Assembly: GCA_964035015.1 (NCBI GenBank)
Contig: OZ036017.1
Span: 5,875,996 to 5,939,995, forward strand
Source: Corallium rubrum
Lineage: Eukaryota > Cnidaria > Anthozoa > Scleralcyonacea > Coralliidae
Reading direction: 5' to 3'
DNA length: 64,000 bases
In this document: one piece after another, positions 10,331-22,800 of the stretch
Numbering within the stretch: the first letter of the stretch is position 1
How the letters are laid out: the number at the start of each line of letters is the position of its first letter
Notes under the pieces: model-generated
Seen by the model: the letters and a program-made list of their open reading frames with translations, nothing else
Told to the model about the DNA's origin: nothing
Databases searched by the model: none
Position numbers and translations under genes: made by a program

Positions 10331-10909
10331 ACTATACCATATTTCGATTGTTGTTTCAACACTTCCTACGCAGCACACTACTTTTATTAACCTATACATA
10401 GTTAGATTTAACTACATTTTTATACAAGCGGCCCCAGCTGGCGGCGAAAGAGTTAAAGTCGATATGACACGAAAATTAAGCTTGTCTTATTTGAAAGAAC
10501 GCTTAAAATGACAAAGTGACAACTTTTACAGTTTTTGGTTTCCTTGCTTTGTTCTTGAGATATTCCAGTTTGTTTGATATGTAAATATCATATGTAAAAA
10601 AACATGCTACAAATTCTTATTTTTCTTCAAAAAAATTAAGTTAGTATCTTCATGTTTTAGTTATTAGTAACTGACTAACCTCCTCATAGTGACAAAACTA
10701 AGGAATACTCCGTCACTATTTACTCGGTTCCTTAATATTTTTTTTGTATCTTTTGTAAAAAAATTGACTCTGAAGGTATATGCTAATAAGGCACTTGAGG
10801 GTTACGTTACTATACTGGCTTACAAACTTTCTCTTTTCTTGTTGTTTCTTCCCCTGAATTTTAGCCAAATAAACCTCGATCAAGTCCAAAAGAATAACTG
10901 ATATAACCA

Positions 10910-11009
10910 ATGGCATGGTTTGGAAGAAACAAGATGTTCGTCATATTTGCACTTTTTTCAAGCATCATCCTTTGTCTAGTGCTCGGCGTCATGCGGCATC
11001 TACATTCAG
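10910..11009 (+). CDS. Possible first coding exon of the fucosyltransferase-like gene (signal anchor)
   Basis: ATG at 10910 opens 33 codons: a short N-terminal tail (MAWFGRNK), a strongly hydrophobic segment of about 19 residues (MFVIFALFSSIILCLVLGV) and a basic MRH. That is the layout of a type II Golgi signal anchor. A good donor (G|GTAAAT) follows at 11010, leaving phase 1. The exon at 45908 starts in the complementary phase and lacks an anchor, so the two can be joined in frame. The link spans 34.9 kb and is inference. Confidence 0.5.
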
Positions 11010-11031
11010 GTAAATTCTATCTCTAATAAGG

Positions 11032-11737
11032 GTCAGTTTATATGGAGACGAGTTGCATGTGTCACAGGAAATTTGTGTCCCCCACCCCTCCCCCCAAAAA
11101 AAAATTTGGTCCCCCCAGGCGAAATTTCCTAAGAAATATGTCCTTCCAGGGGGACAAATTTTCTAGGAATTATGTCCCACTCTTCGGAAATTTGTCTCCT
11201 CAAGAACGCGCTTTAAATTTATAAGAACGATTTTGCTTTGTTAACACTTTGGTATTCCTAATTATGCATACTGTACTAATTAAGAAAATCGCTCATTTTA
11301 TAAAGTATGCCGTACGCTCAGAATACATATATGATATTATAATGTATAGTAATACTGAAAGATTTAGAACCTTGGTTTCAGAAATAGCTTCTTGGTTTCT
11401 GAGCGTGTAGTACGTTATAAGGTAAAGTAAAGCATGTTGTTATGGGGGAACAACTTTCCGAATAGGGGAACAAACTTTCCCATATAGGAAATATATCCCA
11501 AGGGGGACAAATTTCCTTGGAAATGTAGTCCGGGGGGGACAAATTTTCGGGGGAAGGGAAAATTTCCTGTGAAGTTACTCGGCACATGGCGAGGTGCCCA
11601 GTCGGTGGCGTAAACACTGTTTTTCCACCGCAGTGTTTATGAGACAGACGAGTATTAACTCGCTCTGAAGAGAACTCCACACAAGCAGCCGGGATCTCGG
11701 CAAAGCGACTGAGATAAATATTTCTCCATATAAACAC
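11032..11737. repeat. Fold-back region rich in GGGGACAAATTT
   Basis: GTCAGTTTATATGGAGA near 11032 and TCTCCATATAAACAC near 11737 are inverted. Inside, several GGGGGACAAATTT/AAATTTGTCCCC blocks occur in opposite orientations (11070-11205 and 11440-11570). Probably a degenerate MITE. Confidence 0.45.
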
Positions 11738-11826
11738 TTTTCCCCTAGTAACTCGGCAAAGTGGGATGGATTTTTTATATTCGTTTCTTTATGTCAATTT
11801 TATTATAAGTAATAGCATAACATATA

Positions 11827-11930
11827 GGTTGATTAGTGATTAAATGTACCCAAAGCCGAGGGAGGACTTCGCCCTCGAGACTTTTACTAAACCTCCCGAG
11901 GCTTGAGGGACATTTAATCACTAATCAACC
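11827..11930. repeat. Hairpin element with AAGCCGAGG turn
   Basis: GGTTGATTAGTGATTAAATG and its inverse end the element; the centre reads AAAGCCGAGGGAGGACTTCG. Same group of small hairpins as at 13302, 31720 and 41210. Confidence 0.75.
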
Positions 11931-12321
11931 AATAGACCACTTGCACTTATTCCCTTAGTGGAGGAAAAATGCTTATAAACTATGGAATTTTCATTCATTA
12001 TTTGCTCTGTTGAACGTCGGAACTTTGATGTTGTCCTCCAGCTAGATGCACCGTTTTGACGTCATCTGCAAGATGTCTATTGCTGGTGTGCATCTTACGT
12101 CATTGCCGCCATGTTGGTTTACGATTTCAAAAGATTTTCATCATCTGCAATTATAATATCATCCAACATGGCGAAAATATCTTCACGCTTGGCATAAATG
12201 CGCGGGAAATTGCATGTTACATGTGTCCACATTTTTTTCGCAGGCGTCAGCGTTTTTGAGGAGCCTGGTAACGAATTTAAATTTGAGAAAATGCGCTGTC
12301 TTTCAAGTGCGTTAATGAGCT

Positions 12322-12396
12322 TGGGTTTCCCTATGGTCATGGCTCTTTAGTATACTCGAAAGGTCGAAATGTAGAGAATCGCCTGGGACCGAGTTT
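12322..12396. repeat. Dispersed repeat, copy 1
   Basis: About 75 bp (CCTATGGTCATGGCTCTTTA ... CGCCTGGGACCGAG) recurs inverted at 26004-26081 with few differences. Confidence 0.7.
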
Positions 12397-12564
12397 TAGC
12401 TTAATTAAGATAATTTGTAATTCAACGCGCAACATCCGCCGGTTTCACGCGGGAATTACAAACACATTCAATGTTGTCGAAGTTCTCAACAGATTCCCGT
12501 GTTATTTGGTTCTCCGGAGTGCTGTTTTACCTTACTTTTTGCTGTTTTTGATATTCATAATTGC

Positions 12565-15500
12565 ATGGCGTACGCTAAATACGACGACGGTAACTTACTT
12601 GGAGTTTGGCAGACTGATTATGAAGGTTACCTATTGCGCGAAGAGGACGTTGAATCAGTCATTTGTAATTATGAAAGGAAGACATTAAGTCACTTCGTGG
12701 TCGACAAGAAAGATGGAAATTACGGTCAACCAGGTGCGTATGTATATTCCAAATATTAAAATAACTATCAGACATGGTAGTTTTGTTTAGAGTTTAAAAG
12801 CTTTATACAATATAGGGCGCCGTTTGTTATTTTATTCAAAAATTCGTCATTTCATCAATTGTTTGCCATGTAATATATATACAAATAGTTTGGATTATTT
12901 ATTAGAATTTTTACCATTTGGATTATTTGTCAATTGTCATGTAATCCTTTACACCAATTAATTAAATATTTACTAAATCTATTTTGGAAAAGGATTATAT
13001 AATAATAGGCCATGATTATATAATAGGCCATTTTCAAAATCACATGATATGGTTCATACATATATTATGCTTAATGGAAAGACAAAATGTTTAATATGGC
13101 ATCAGTCTCGGTGAAAAAGTGATGTAGGCTCAGTCTATCTTGTTTTGCCATTACAGCTGTTGTTTACTAAATCCTGAAGCACATAATCTCACATGTGCGA
13201 TTATTCATGATAATCTCACATGTGACGATTATTGCTGAATCAGCATTATAGTTTAATGCAATTTTTGCAAGGCAATAGGACAATTTTTTATATAATAAAC
13301 AGAGCAATACATGGATGTGCGGAAATATGAAATTTATTTCTCGTGTTGAACAAGATATCTTACTCGTTCGCTTCGCTCACTCATGAGATATCCTGGTCAA
13401 TACTCAAAATAAATTTCATATTTCCGCACATCCATGTATTATTCTCTATTTAATTTTTTTCAAAATAGATTATTCATTATATAATCATTTTTCAAAATAG
13501 ATTATTTATTATATAATCATTTTTCAAAATAGATTATTCATTATATAATCATTTTTCAAAATAGATTATTTATTATATAATCATTTTTCAAAATAGATTA
13601 TTTATTATATAATCATTTTTCAAAATAGATTATTTATTATATAGCTCTTTTTCAAAACAGATTATTATATAATCATTTTTCAAAATAGATTATTTATTAT
13701 ATAATCATTTTTCAAAATAGATTTATTATATAATCATTTTTCAAAATAGATTATTTATTATATAGTCATTTTTCAAAATAGATTATTTATTATATAATCA
13801 TTTTTCAAAATAGATTATTTATTATATAACCCTTTTTCAAAATAGATTATTTATTATATAATCATTTTTCAAAATAGATTATTTACTATATAATCATTTT
13901 TCAAAATAGATTATTTATTATGTAATCATTTTTCAAAATAGATTATTTATTATATAACCCTTTTTCAAAATAGATTATTTATTATATAATCCCTTGTCAA
14001 AATGGTTTATTATATAATCCTTTTTCAAAATGTTGTTTTTAATATATAATCCTTTTTCAAAATAGAATATTTATTATATACTTCTTCCACTTACTTTGTA
14101 TACAATGACAATATGTAGACATCAAATTAAATAGCAGTTGATAGTACAATAAATAAATAAAGTCATTCTTAACCCTTTATAGTCCATTGGCCACTTTAAG
14201 AATTTTATTCTGGCTAACGCCAGATGATTTTATTCAGCATATGGGAAGCTATTGGGCTATAAGGGTTAAAGTATGAAAAACAAATGGATATTATTGTACA
14301 TTTAGAAAAAGATTCTAAAACAAAGAAATTTTTTTGGAAAAGCAGGGCCAATGTTGCCAATACAGTAGAAATCAATTTCGACGGTGTCCCCTACAACTAC
14401 GTTGGAGAAAAAGTGTTGGTCTGTCATCAAGGAAAAGATAAGAATAAAAAAGCGAAAGAAAAATACAAGGCCAAAAAAGAAGCAGAAAAGGTAGAGCCAA
14501 GGAGGAACTGTATATATTCGGCATACATTCTCTTTATATACTTTGGCTTTCGGGGCAGAGCTTTCCTCAGAAGACCAGGCTAGAACAGTGGGGTCATTAG
14601 GGAAAAGGTTGTCCCAAAACATCAAGATATTAAGTTTGAAAGATGCTATAAGTAGAGCGCACGTTTTGCAACTTCCAAATGTTTTACAACTCTATGGGTA
14701 CACGGGGGAAGTTTTTCATTACATTTTTTTAGAACGCAAGCATGCATAAATTAGAGCGTATTAAGTTTAAAGTACTGTTTAATAAACGAGCAGGAGTGTT
14801 TTATCAGATATAAAACACGAACTGCGAGTTTGTTGAACGGCTTCAAAAACAAACCACTTGGTAAGTTCATTGGCGTAGTAAGTTTGAAAAATAACCTTGT
14901 CTAAGCCGAGAAAATCAAAGCTAAAGTTTATGTAAATCAGGAGGTATCTTTATCACATATAAAGACACGATACGGTCATGATTTTCTTTTGTGTTTTCCT
15001 CATGAATTATTAATGAGTTTTTGAAGCATAAAGACAGCGCGTAATACATTTTTTACACGCCGTTTTTCTCTTGGTTGACATGGCGTCATTCGTCTTTCTT
15101 TCTCAGAAAGACGCAAATTAAAAGCCATTTCCTATATGTCTTATAAAAAAATATCTTGCTTGAAAAAAGCAAGGCACCTGGCACCCATAAATTTTCCGAG
15201 TATAATTAATACTACAAAATAGAAATCACATTAATTGTACGGCGTGTTTGGGGTTATTTTGCTGCACGATTTAATTATTTTCTTCTTTGTAGATGCAAGA
15301 TCACTGTTTTCGCAAAAAGAAATTTTTTGTCCAGGAAACAAAAAAGATGGACTGCCCGGCAACCATCTATGTGCAACACATAGTCAAATATTCTGATATC
15401 CAAGTAAGATTTAGCTAGATTCTTTATATCAATGCACTTGACAACACAACCTTTTACGCCTTCTTTCTGTATCTTCACAAGTGAAAAAAATCTGTTTCAC

Positions 15501-16155
15501 CACAACACGTGCACGATGATAAATAAAAGGCTTCCTTGGCTTTGGCTTAGGCTTAGTAGCACGTACGAGATATCAGTTTGAAACTACATTAGTTATGACG
15601 ACTAATTAGTTATGCTAATGAATTACGAATTCATTAGCATAATGTAATAAGGTAATACATCATTTATATTTTCTTCTTTGCCACAGACAACATCCAATTC
15701 AACTGCCTACGAGAAAAAAAAGAAGACAAAGGAATTACGTGAACTGATCAAAGAAAATAAAGTTAAAGGAGAACAACGTTTCTGCATTAAGCTGCCTTCA
15801 CCAGGGGAACACAAGAATCATTTAAGTGGGGAAGTGAGTGAGATAAAATTAACTATTAATTATTATTTTAATTAATTATTATTAACAATACAAAACAAGG
15901 TCACATTTAAAACAAACTAACAAGAGTTCTAGTACCCAAAAAACACAACTTATATACTACTACACTGTATACTGTATACTATATACGATGTGGAAATTGA
16001 TGCTTGGGTAATGATGATAAAGGTTGTTCTCCGACTAAACGAAGCCATACCGGGCAAGCAGAAAAGTTATTTGACCACGGCTGGATTCCAACCCGTCGGA
16101 CTATAGTAAACCGAAGGTCGCCGCTGTATACCAACTGAGTGACGCGGGCAACGCG

Positions 16156-16222
<67 letters not shown>

Positions 16223-18217
16223 GTGTGGGTTTTGGTCTACGAAACGCAAAGAGTGCTCGATAACATATAGTTAGAGCAAATATAGATTTTCGCTTACCTC
16301 AAAAGTCTGCTACAGGCTGTTTCATCTAAAAAAGAATCTTCAGGCAGGTGGCAATTTTCGAAAACAGGGGGTGCTTATATCCTTCTTGTCGGAACGTGGG
16401 AGTGTGGGGGCGAAACAATACATGCATTCATGGCTTTGTTGCGCTGTTTGCGCGGAATTTGTTCCGATGACGACATTGACTGATAATTTCTGCTCTTTTG
16501 TTGAGTAAACAATTCTTGTTTTTATCTTTCAAAATATAAAATTTTTCTTCTAAACATAAATTACATCGTTTTGAACCTCCCGTATACGAAATAGAATGTT
16601 TTAAAATTTGCCAATTAATACTAAAATCCTTGTTGTTTTCTTTCAATGCCCAAATATATTTCGAAAGTTCGGTGTCGTTTGCATGCTTTTTATGCTGAAA
16701 AGATTTAGTGTGGTTGGCCAATCGCTCTTTGAATGTGGTTGAAGTCATGCCAATGTAATTCTTGATCGTGTTTGTGTTGTTTACTGTGACTGTTGCTTTG
16801 TATACTATGTCCCTAGTCATGCATTGTTTTCTAAGTGGGCAATTCGTGTTTTTCTTACAATTGCAACTGCTAGTGTCCTTATCCTGTGGCATGTTATTTC
16901 TAGATATGTGTGCATTGTGTTTAGTGATTATTGACTTAACATTGTTCATGCAGCTGTAACTTACTTTGACTGTGTTTCTGTTAAAAATCTTATGGAGCTT
17001 GTGGTGTGGTGGGAAGTGCTTGTCAATTAGGTTTAGGAAATTACGTCCTATGTTTGTGCTTACACTCTTGCTAAAAGGTGGGTTGAACCAAGTGATGTTG
17101 CGTTGCCTATTCCTGCGTGGTTGCTGTGCTGTGTGTTGAGTGTAGCTAAGATCATGATCAAAGTTGCTGTGCCTAAGTGCGTTCTGATATATGGGTGCAG
17201 ATTCCTGGAAAACTTGTTCGTCTGATGAGAGAAGTGCAATGCGCTTGTTGATTGATGCAGGTAACTGTCTTGTGATGCTTGGTGGGTGGTTAGAGTGCTT
17301 ATTTATGTAAAGCGGATCGTCATTGGGCTTCCTATAGGGCCTATAATTTCCATTGTTAAGGTCGAAAGTCACATCTAAAAAGTTTACTATGCGAAAAAGT
17401 CACATCTAAAAAGTTTACTATGTGAAAAAGTTTACTATGTAAGCACAAACATAGGACGTAATTTCCTAAACCTAATTGACAAGCACTTCCCACCACACCA
17501 CAAGCTCCATAAGATTTTTAACAGAAACACAGTCAAAGTAAGTTACAGCTGCATGAACAATGTTAAGTCAATAATCACTAAACACAATGCACACATATCT
17601 AGAAATAACATGCCACAGGATAAGGACACTAGCAGTTGCAATTGTAATTGTAAGAAAAACACGAATTGCCCACTTAGAAAACAATGCATGACTAGGGACA
17701 TAGTATACAAAGCAACAGTCACAGTAAACAACACAAACACGATCAAGAATTACATTGGCATGACTTCAACCACATTCAAAGAGCGATTGGCCAACCACAC
17801 TAAATCTTTTCAGCATAAAAAGCATGCAAACGACACCGAACTTTCGAAATATATTTGGGCATTGAAAGAAAACAACAAGGATTTTAGTATTAATTGGCAA
17901 ATTTTAAAACATTCTATTTCGTATACGGGAGGTTCAAAACGATGTAATTTATGTTTAGAAGAAAAATTTTATATTTTGAAAGATAAAAACAAGAATTGTT
18001 TACTCAACAAAAGAGCAGAAATTATCAGTCAATGTCGTCATCGGAACAAATTCCGCGCAAACAGCGCAACAAAGCCATGAATGCATGTATTGTTTCGCCC
18101 CCACACTCCCACGTTCCGACAAGAAGGATATAAGCACCCCCTGTTTTCGAAAATTGCCACCTGCCTGAAGATTCTTTTTTAGATGAAACAGCCTGTAGCA
18201 GACTTTTGAGGTAAGCG

Positions 18218-18298
<81 letters not shown>

Positions 18299-19643
18299 CC
18301 AGGGTTAAGTCACGTTGGCCTGAAAAACAGAGAAAAATCTTCTCGACGTTTCGAGCGAAGGCCCTTCGTCAGGAGAAATTAGTAAACAACTCACATGTGG
18401 TCACGCGTATTTATAGCAGAGCTACAATGGGAATCACGTGAACACATGTAAGCCAATAAAAACAAAGTAAACAAATAAATTAATATGTAATTTTAGCCTG
18501 TGTGCAGGTGCTGACCCAATTTGTGGGTCAGGTACCTGCAAATAGGCAAAGAAACAGGTTATAAATTACTATTTAAATCATCAGAAAAAGGTTAAGGAAA
18601 AGGTGTGGAATATGGTGGTGGAGTGAGCTAAATGAAAGAGAATCGCTCATTGAGGCCGTGAGGGTGAATGGTACCAAGTTTGTAAATGAGACGCATTTCT
18701 TGTTTACGACGAGTATCGTTACAACCTGTAATGGGCTGAATGGCACAGATTTTCATGTTGGAAAAGGAGTGGTTGGCACTGTTGAAGTGCCTGGCAACAG
18801 GTTTGTTTGGCACATTGTTTTTGACATCACGAAGGTGTTCAACAAACCTGTCACCTAAACGTCTTCCAGTTTCTCCGATGTAAAGCATGGGACATTTACT
18901 GCAAGAGATACAGTAAATGAGGTTGGAGGAAGTGCAAGTGAAACTGTGGGTTATGTTGAACCTGCATTTTGGAGCCTCATTTACTGTATCTCTTGCAGTA
19001 AATGTCCCATGCTTTACATCGGAGAAACTGGAAGACGTTTAGGTGACAGGTTTGTTGAACACCTTCGTGATGTCAAAAACAATGTGCCAAACAAACCTGT
19101 TGCCAGGCACTTCAACAGTGCCAACCACTCCTTTTCCAACATGAAAATCTGTGCCATTCAGCCCATTACAGGTTGTAACGATACTCGTCGTAAACAAGAA
19201 ATGCGTCTCATTTACAAACTTGGTACCATTCACCCTCACGGCCTCAATGAGCGATTCTCTTTCATTTAGCTCACTCCACCACCATATTCCACACCTTTCC
19301 CTTAACCTTTTTCTGATGATTTAAATAGTAATTTATAACCTGTTTCTTTGCCTATTTGCAGGTACCTGACCCACAAATTGGGTCAGCACCTGCACACAGG
19401 CTAAAATTACATATTAATTTATTTGTTTACTTTGTTTTTATTGGCTTACATGTGTTCACGTGATTCCCATTGTAGCTCTGCTATAAATACGCGTGACCAT
19501 ATGTGAGTTGTTTACTAATTTCTCCTGACGAAGGGCCTTCGCTCGAAACGTCGAGAAGATTTTTCTCTGTTTTTCAGGCCAACGTGACTTAACCCTGGTA
19601 ATATTTGGATTTCGACCGTGGCCGACGCTGTCCTAGAAGCTTT

Positions 19644-19706
<63 letters not shown>

Positions 19707-19729
19707 TATATATACTGTGTATATATATA

Positions 19730-19765
<36 letters not shown>

Positions 19766-19779
19766 TGTGTATATATATA

Positions 19780-19834
<55 letters not shown>

Positions 19835-22800
19835 AGTATAGTATATAAGACAGAGACACATCAGGTGAGTCAAAAGTGGACTAACCCAATAAAAACTTAC
19901 CCGTATATTAATTGTAACTATAAGCCCATAACTGCATATACCCGTTTAGTTAAACTAATCTACCTCCGTTAACTATATTTTATATGCTTATATTGCAGGC
20001 ATCTGGTTTTAGAGAAGTGGTTGACCAAAGAATAATTAACAAGATAAAATCCCTTGTTGACGAAGGAGTGTCAAGTGTTACGGAAATGAAACGTCATTTA
20101 GATTATTTTGTAAAAAACCAAATATTTCGAAATGGACTGGTACCATCAAAGACAAGGCGAAGCTTTTACCCAACAAGAAAAGATATAGCTAATTGCATGC
20201 AAAGAGCAAAAGCAGCAAAACAGTACTCGTTAATTGATCAGGAGAATGTCGAGCGTTTAGTCCAAGAATGGCAGCTGAATAATCCAGATGACAAGTACTT
20301 TTTCAGACCATATGTGCGCAGTGGTCCGGAACGCAGCGATAAAGAAAGCGAAGAAATACCAGATGGTGACGAAATAAAGCTTGATCAAGGTAATGACGTT
20401 CAACAACCTCTACTGTTCTGCCATCAAACCAAGGATCAAGCCAGGCTTCTCTTAAGATACGGGAACGACATGTGCCTTTTAGACGCCACATACCGGACGA
20501 CGAAATATGCCCTTCCACTTTGGTTCTTGTGTGTAAGAACCAACGTCTCATACCAGATAGTTGGTTCTTTTGTAACACAATACGAAAGCACTAATGACCT
20601 GGTAGAAGCTTTGAGCGTGTTTAGAGACTGGAGTCCCGAATGGCAACCAGAAAATTTTATGGTGGATTTCTCAGAAGTAGAGATTAACGGTTTGAAGACA
20701 GTTTTCCCAGGCATGTATAATGTTATTGCTACTTATAATTTGCTACTTATAAATGGTATAGACTATATGCGAGAATTAATTGTAAATCCTTTACTGCTGT
20801 AATATTACTATCACAAAACATGGATAACACATGCAGAAAAAAGCAGAGGGGATGGGGTAATGTGACTAGATCATTTTCCCTATGCCCAGTTACACAAAAT
20901 TTGTGGTGGGTTTCATTTATGTCGAGATAGAGGACCATATAGCGGCTTACAGCATGCCTAAATCAGAAAGCCAGAAAAGGCACAAGAATCATTGTCAGGG
21001 CATGAAAACAGGAAGACAAGATAGATCGGCAATTGCATGCAAATTTTACCGAGTGGTTCAAAGTCTGCTTTCCTTTTCAGGATGCAGGAGCAGCAAAATA
21101 ACTGCCATAATTCATTACAATAACGACTATTTTTTTCAGGTTCTAGAACCTTCATATGCGATTTTCATAGAGAAAAAGCGTGGATGAAGTGGACATCAAA
21201 AATTGATCATGGAGTGACTGACAGACGTGAAGAATGTTTAGGAATGTTACGAAAAATAGCACATGCTCAAACAATAGAGAAATATAAGGAGGCTTTAAAA
21301 GATCTGCAAAGTAGTCAGTTGTTTGAGAAAAATAAAAAACTACGCCAATGGTTTACGAATACCTGGTTGCCAGAAGCAGAGGTTTGTATGAAATACTACA
21401 GCTGTAGTTTTGGTAGAATGTTGCGCATGTGATAAAGACCATGTGCATAATTATATTATTACGTGGTTTGCTACTAATAGCAGTGTAGCTTTTTTTTTTT
21501 ATAGTAATCTTACTAGTACTGTACATTGTCATGTAAACCATTACGCAGCGTGATGTATGCAGTGGTGTTATTTAGTTACTATTAAACACATCTCCATATT
21601 TCAGGAATGAAGTAAGATATTGTATAAGAGAGTTGTAAAGGCCAATCTTTATATAATTTCACAAAACAAATTAACCTAGATATTTTGGTGAGAAGTTCAA
21701 TGTCTTCTGTTACCTAGAAGTGGGCTCAAGCTTTTCGTGGGGATGACTTGATTACTGCAGTTCATACAAACAATGGAATTGAACGCCAAAACGAAACCTT
21801 CAAGTACGACTACCTCAAGCGTGAAAAGAACAACACACTGAGTGGGATGCTCACCATTTTAACACAACAATTTGTCCCAGAGCAATATACTAAGTAAGCA
21901 CAAATTGTAACCTGTATGAATCCCTCCTAATTAAGAGTGACTAAGATCAAACTGGGAATTATCGCAGTAGACATTCGCCTCCATGGGCACAAGCAATGAC
22001 TTGAAATCGAGGTTGTCTACTTCATGGCCAATGAAGCAAATTCGGGTCATGTCTATTCAAACTCGCTATATGGGAAGAATACAACCATTTGCATTCAAGC
22101 AAAAAATATTTCGAGTTGTTTTAATGAAATTGTTTAGCCAATCAGATTTTAGTAATCTCATGGTGACTTTTACAGAGAAAAGCCTAATTCGGAAGTTATG
22201 TTTCAACTGCAAAACAACTCAAAAGAGCTTGCAGGTTGTGCTTGAATGCAGATGGCTCTAATTATTGAACTTTCTTTGTTAGAATAAACTAGCACTTTTG
22301 TTGGCATTTTTATTAGTATAATTATTGGTATTTAGCATTATTGGCATTATTAGAGAAAACAGTGTAGTAGTGAAACCTGATCTGAGTCTGATGCATATGA
22401 TGATCTTTGTGTTACAGTAAAAAAACCCTGGGTGTACAGTAAGGACCTATTGGATTAAGAACCTGCAGGCTGAAATTTGGGATTTAGGCCCTCCAACATA
22501 AAAGAACCTTATGGGAAATTACAGGGTGTCTATTCAGGCTGTGCATGCACAGGCTATACAATTAAAATTCATATTTTGTATACGTATGGTGATAATAAAT
22601 AAATGGTTATATAATTATCTGTTCTTTTATCCAGATATATTCAGCTGAATGTGAAATATAGTGATGGATACAGCAAATACAACAGTGCTCTCCCCACCTT
22701 CCTGAAAAACCGGCCAAGGGATATGGTAAGCCACATTATGAAACGATGGGAAGGAGATATAGAGCCTCACAACATAAAGCAGGGTGAAAATAATGGTGTA

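Larger units (their letters stand above)
1989..10427 (+). mobile_element. PIF/Harbinger-type transposon, decayed and heavily nested
   Basis: The proposed ends are inverted: TTGTATAAA at 1989-1997 and TTTATACAA at 10419-10427, each followed inward by GTAGTTAAATC-like subterminal repeats (2001-2045 and about 10401-10415). Both ends abut GCGG. Inside are broken exons of a HARBI1-like transposase (3787-5965) and a minus-strand coiled-coil ORF (7067-7456) that could be the second Harbinger gene. The interior also holds a 1.6-kb MITE, smaller MITEs, a LINE fragment and Penelope palindromes. The transposase identity is firm; the outer boundaries are inferred from short repeats and may be wrong. Confidence 0.45.
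16286..18221. mobile_element. Head-to-head fold-back of a Penelope-like element 3' part
   Basis: A left arm at 16286-17064 and a right arm at 17438-18221 are nearly identical inverted copies. The minus-strand copy is longer at its 5' side (to about 17380). Between them lie two direct repeats of AGTCACATCTAAAAAGTTTA with short ACTATGTGAAAAAG duplications. Both arms code for the same GIY-YIG end of a Penelope-like polyprotein. The element lies in intron 4 of the MULE gene. Confidence 0.8.
18298..19601. mobile_element. Second Penelope-like fold-back with terminal ribozyme-like motifs
   Basis: Arms at 18298-18922 and 18975-19601 are near-identical inverted copies ending TACCAGGGTTAAGTCACGT / ACGTGACTTAACCCTGGTA. 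Each arm carries, from outside to inside, a hammerhead-like motif, about 250 bp of non-coding sequence and the GIY-YIG end of a polyprotein different from that of the neighbouring fold-back. The 52-nt centre differs between arms. Confidence 0.8.

Noticed and set aside
19618..19873. Open frames of alternating Ile/Tyr residues
   Set aside because: They are translations of the (AT)n microsatellite.
21983..22261. 92-codon frame within intron 7 of the MULE gene
   Set aside because: It does not continue the transposase in phase and no splice sites support it.
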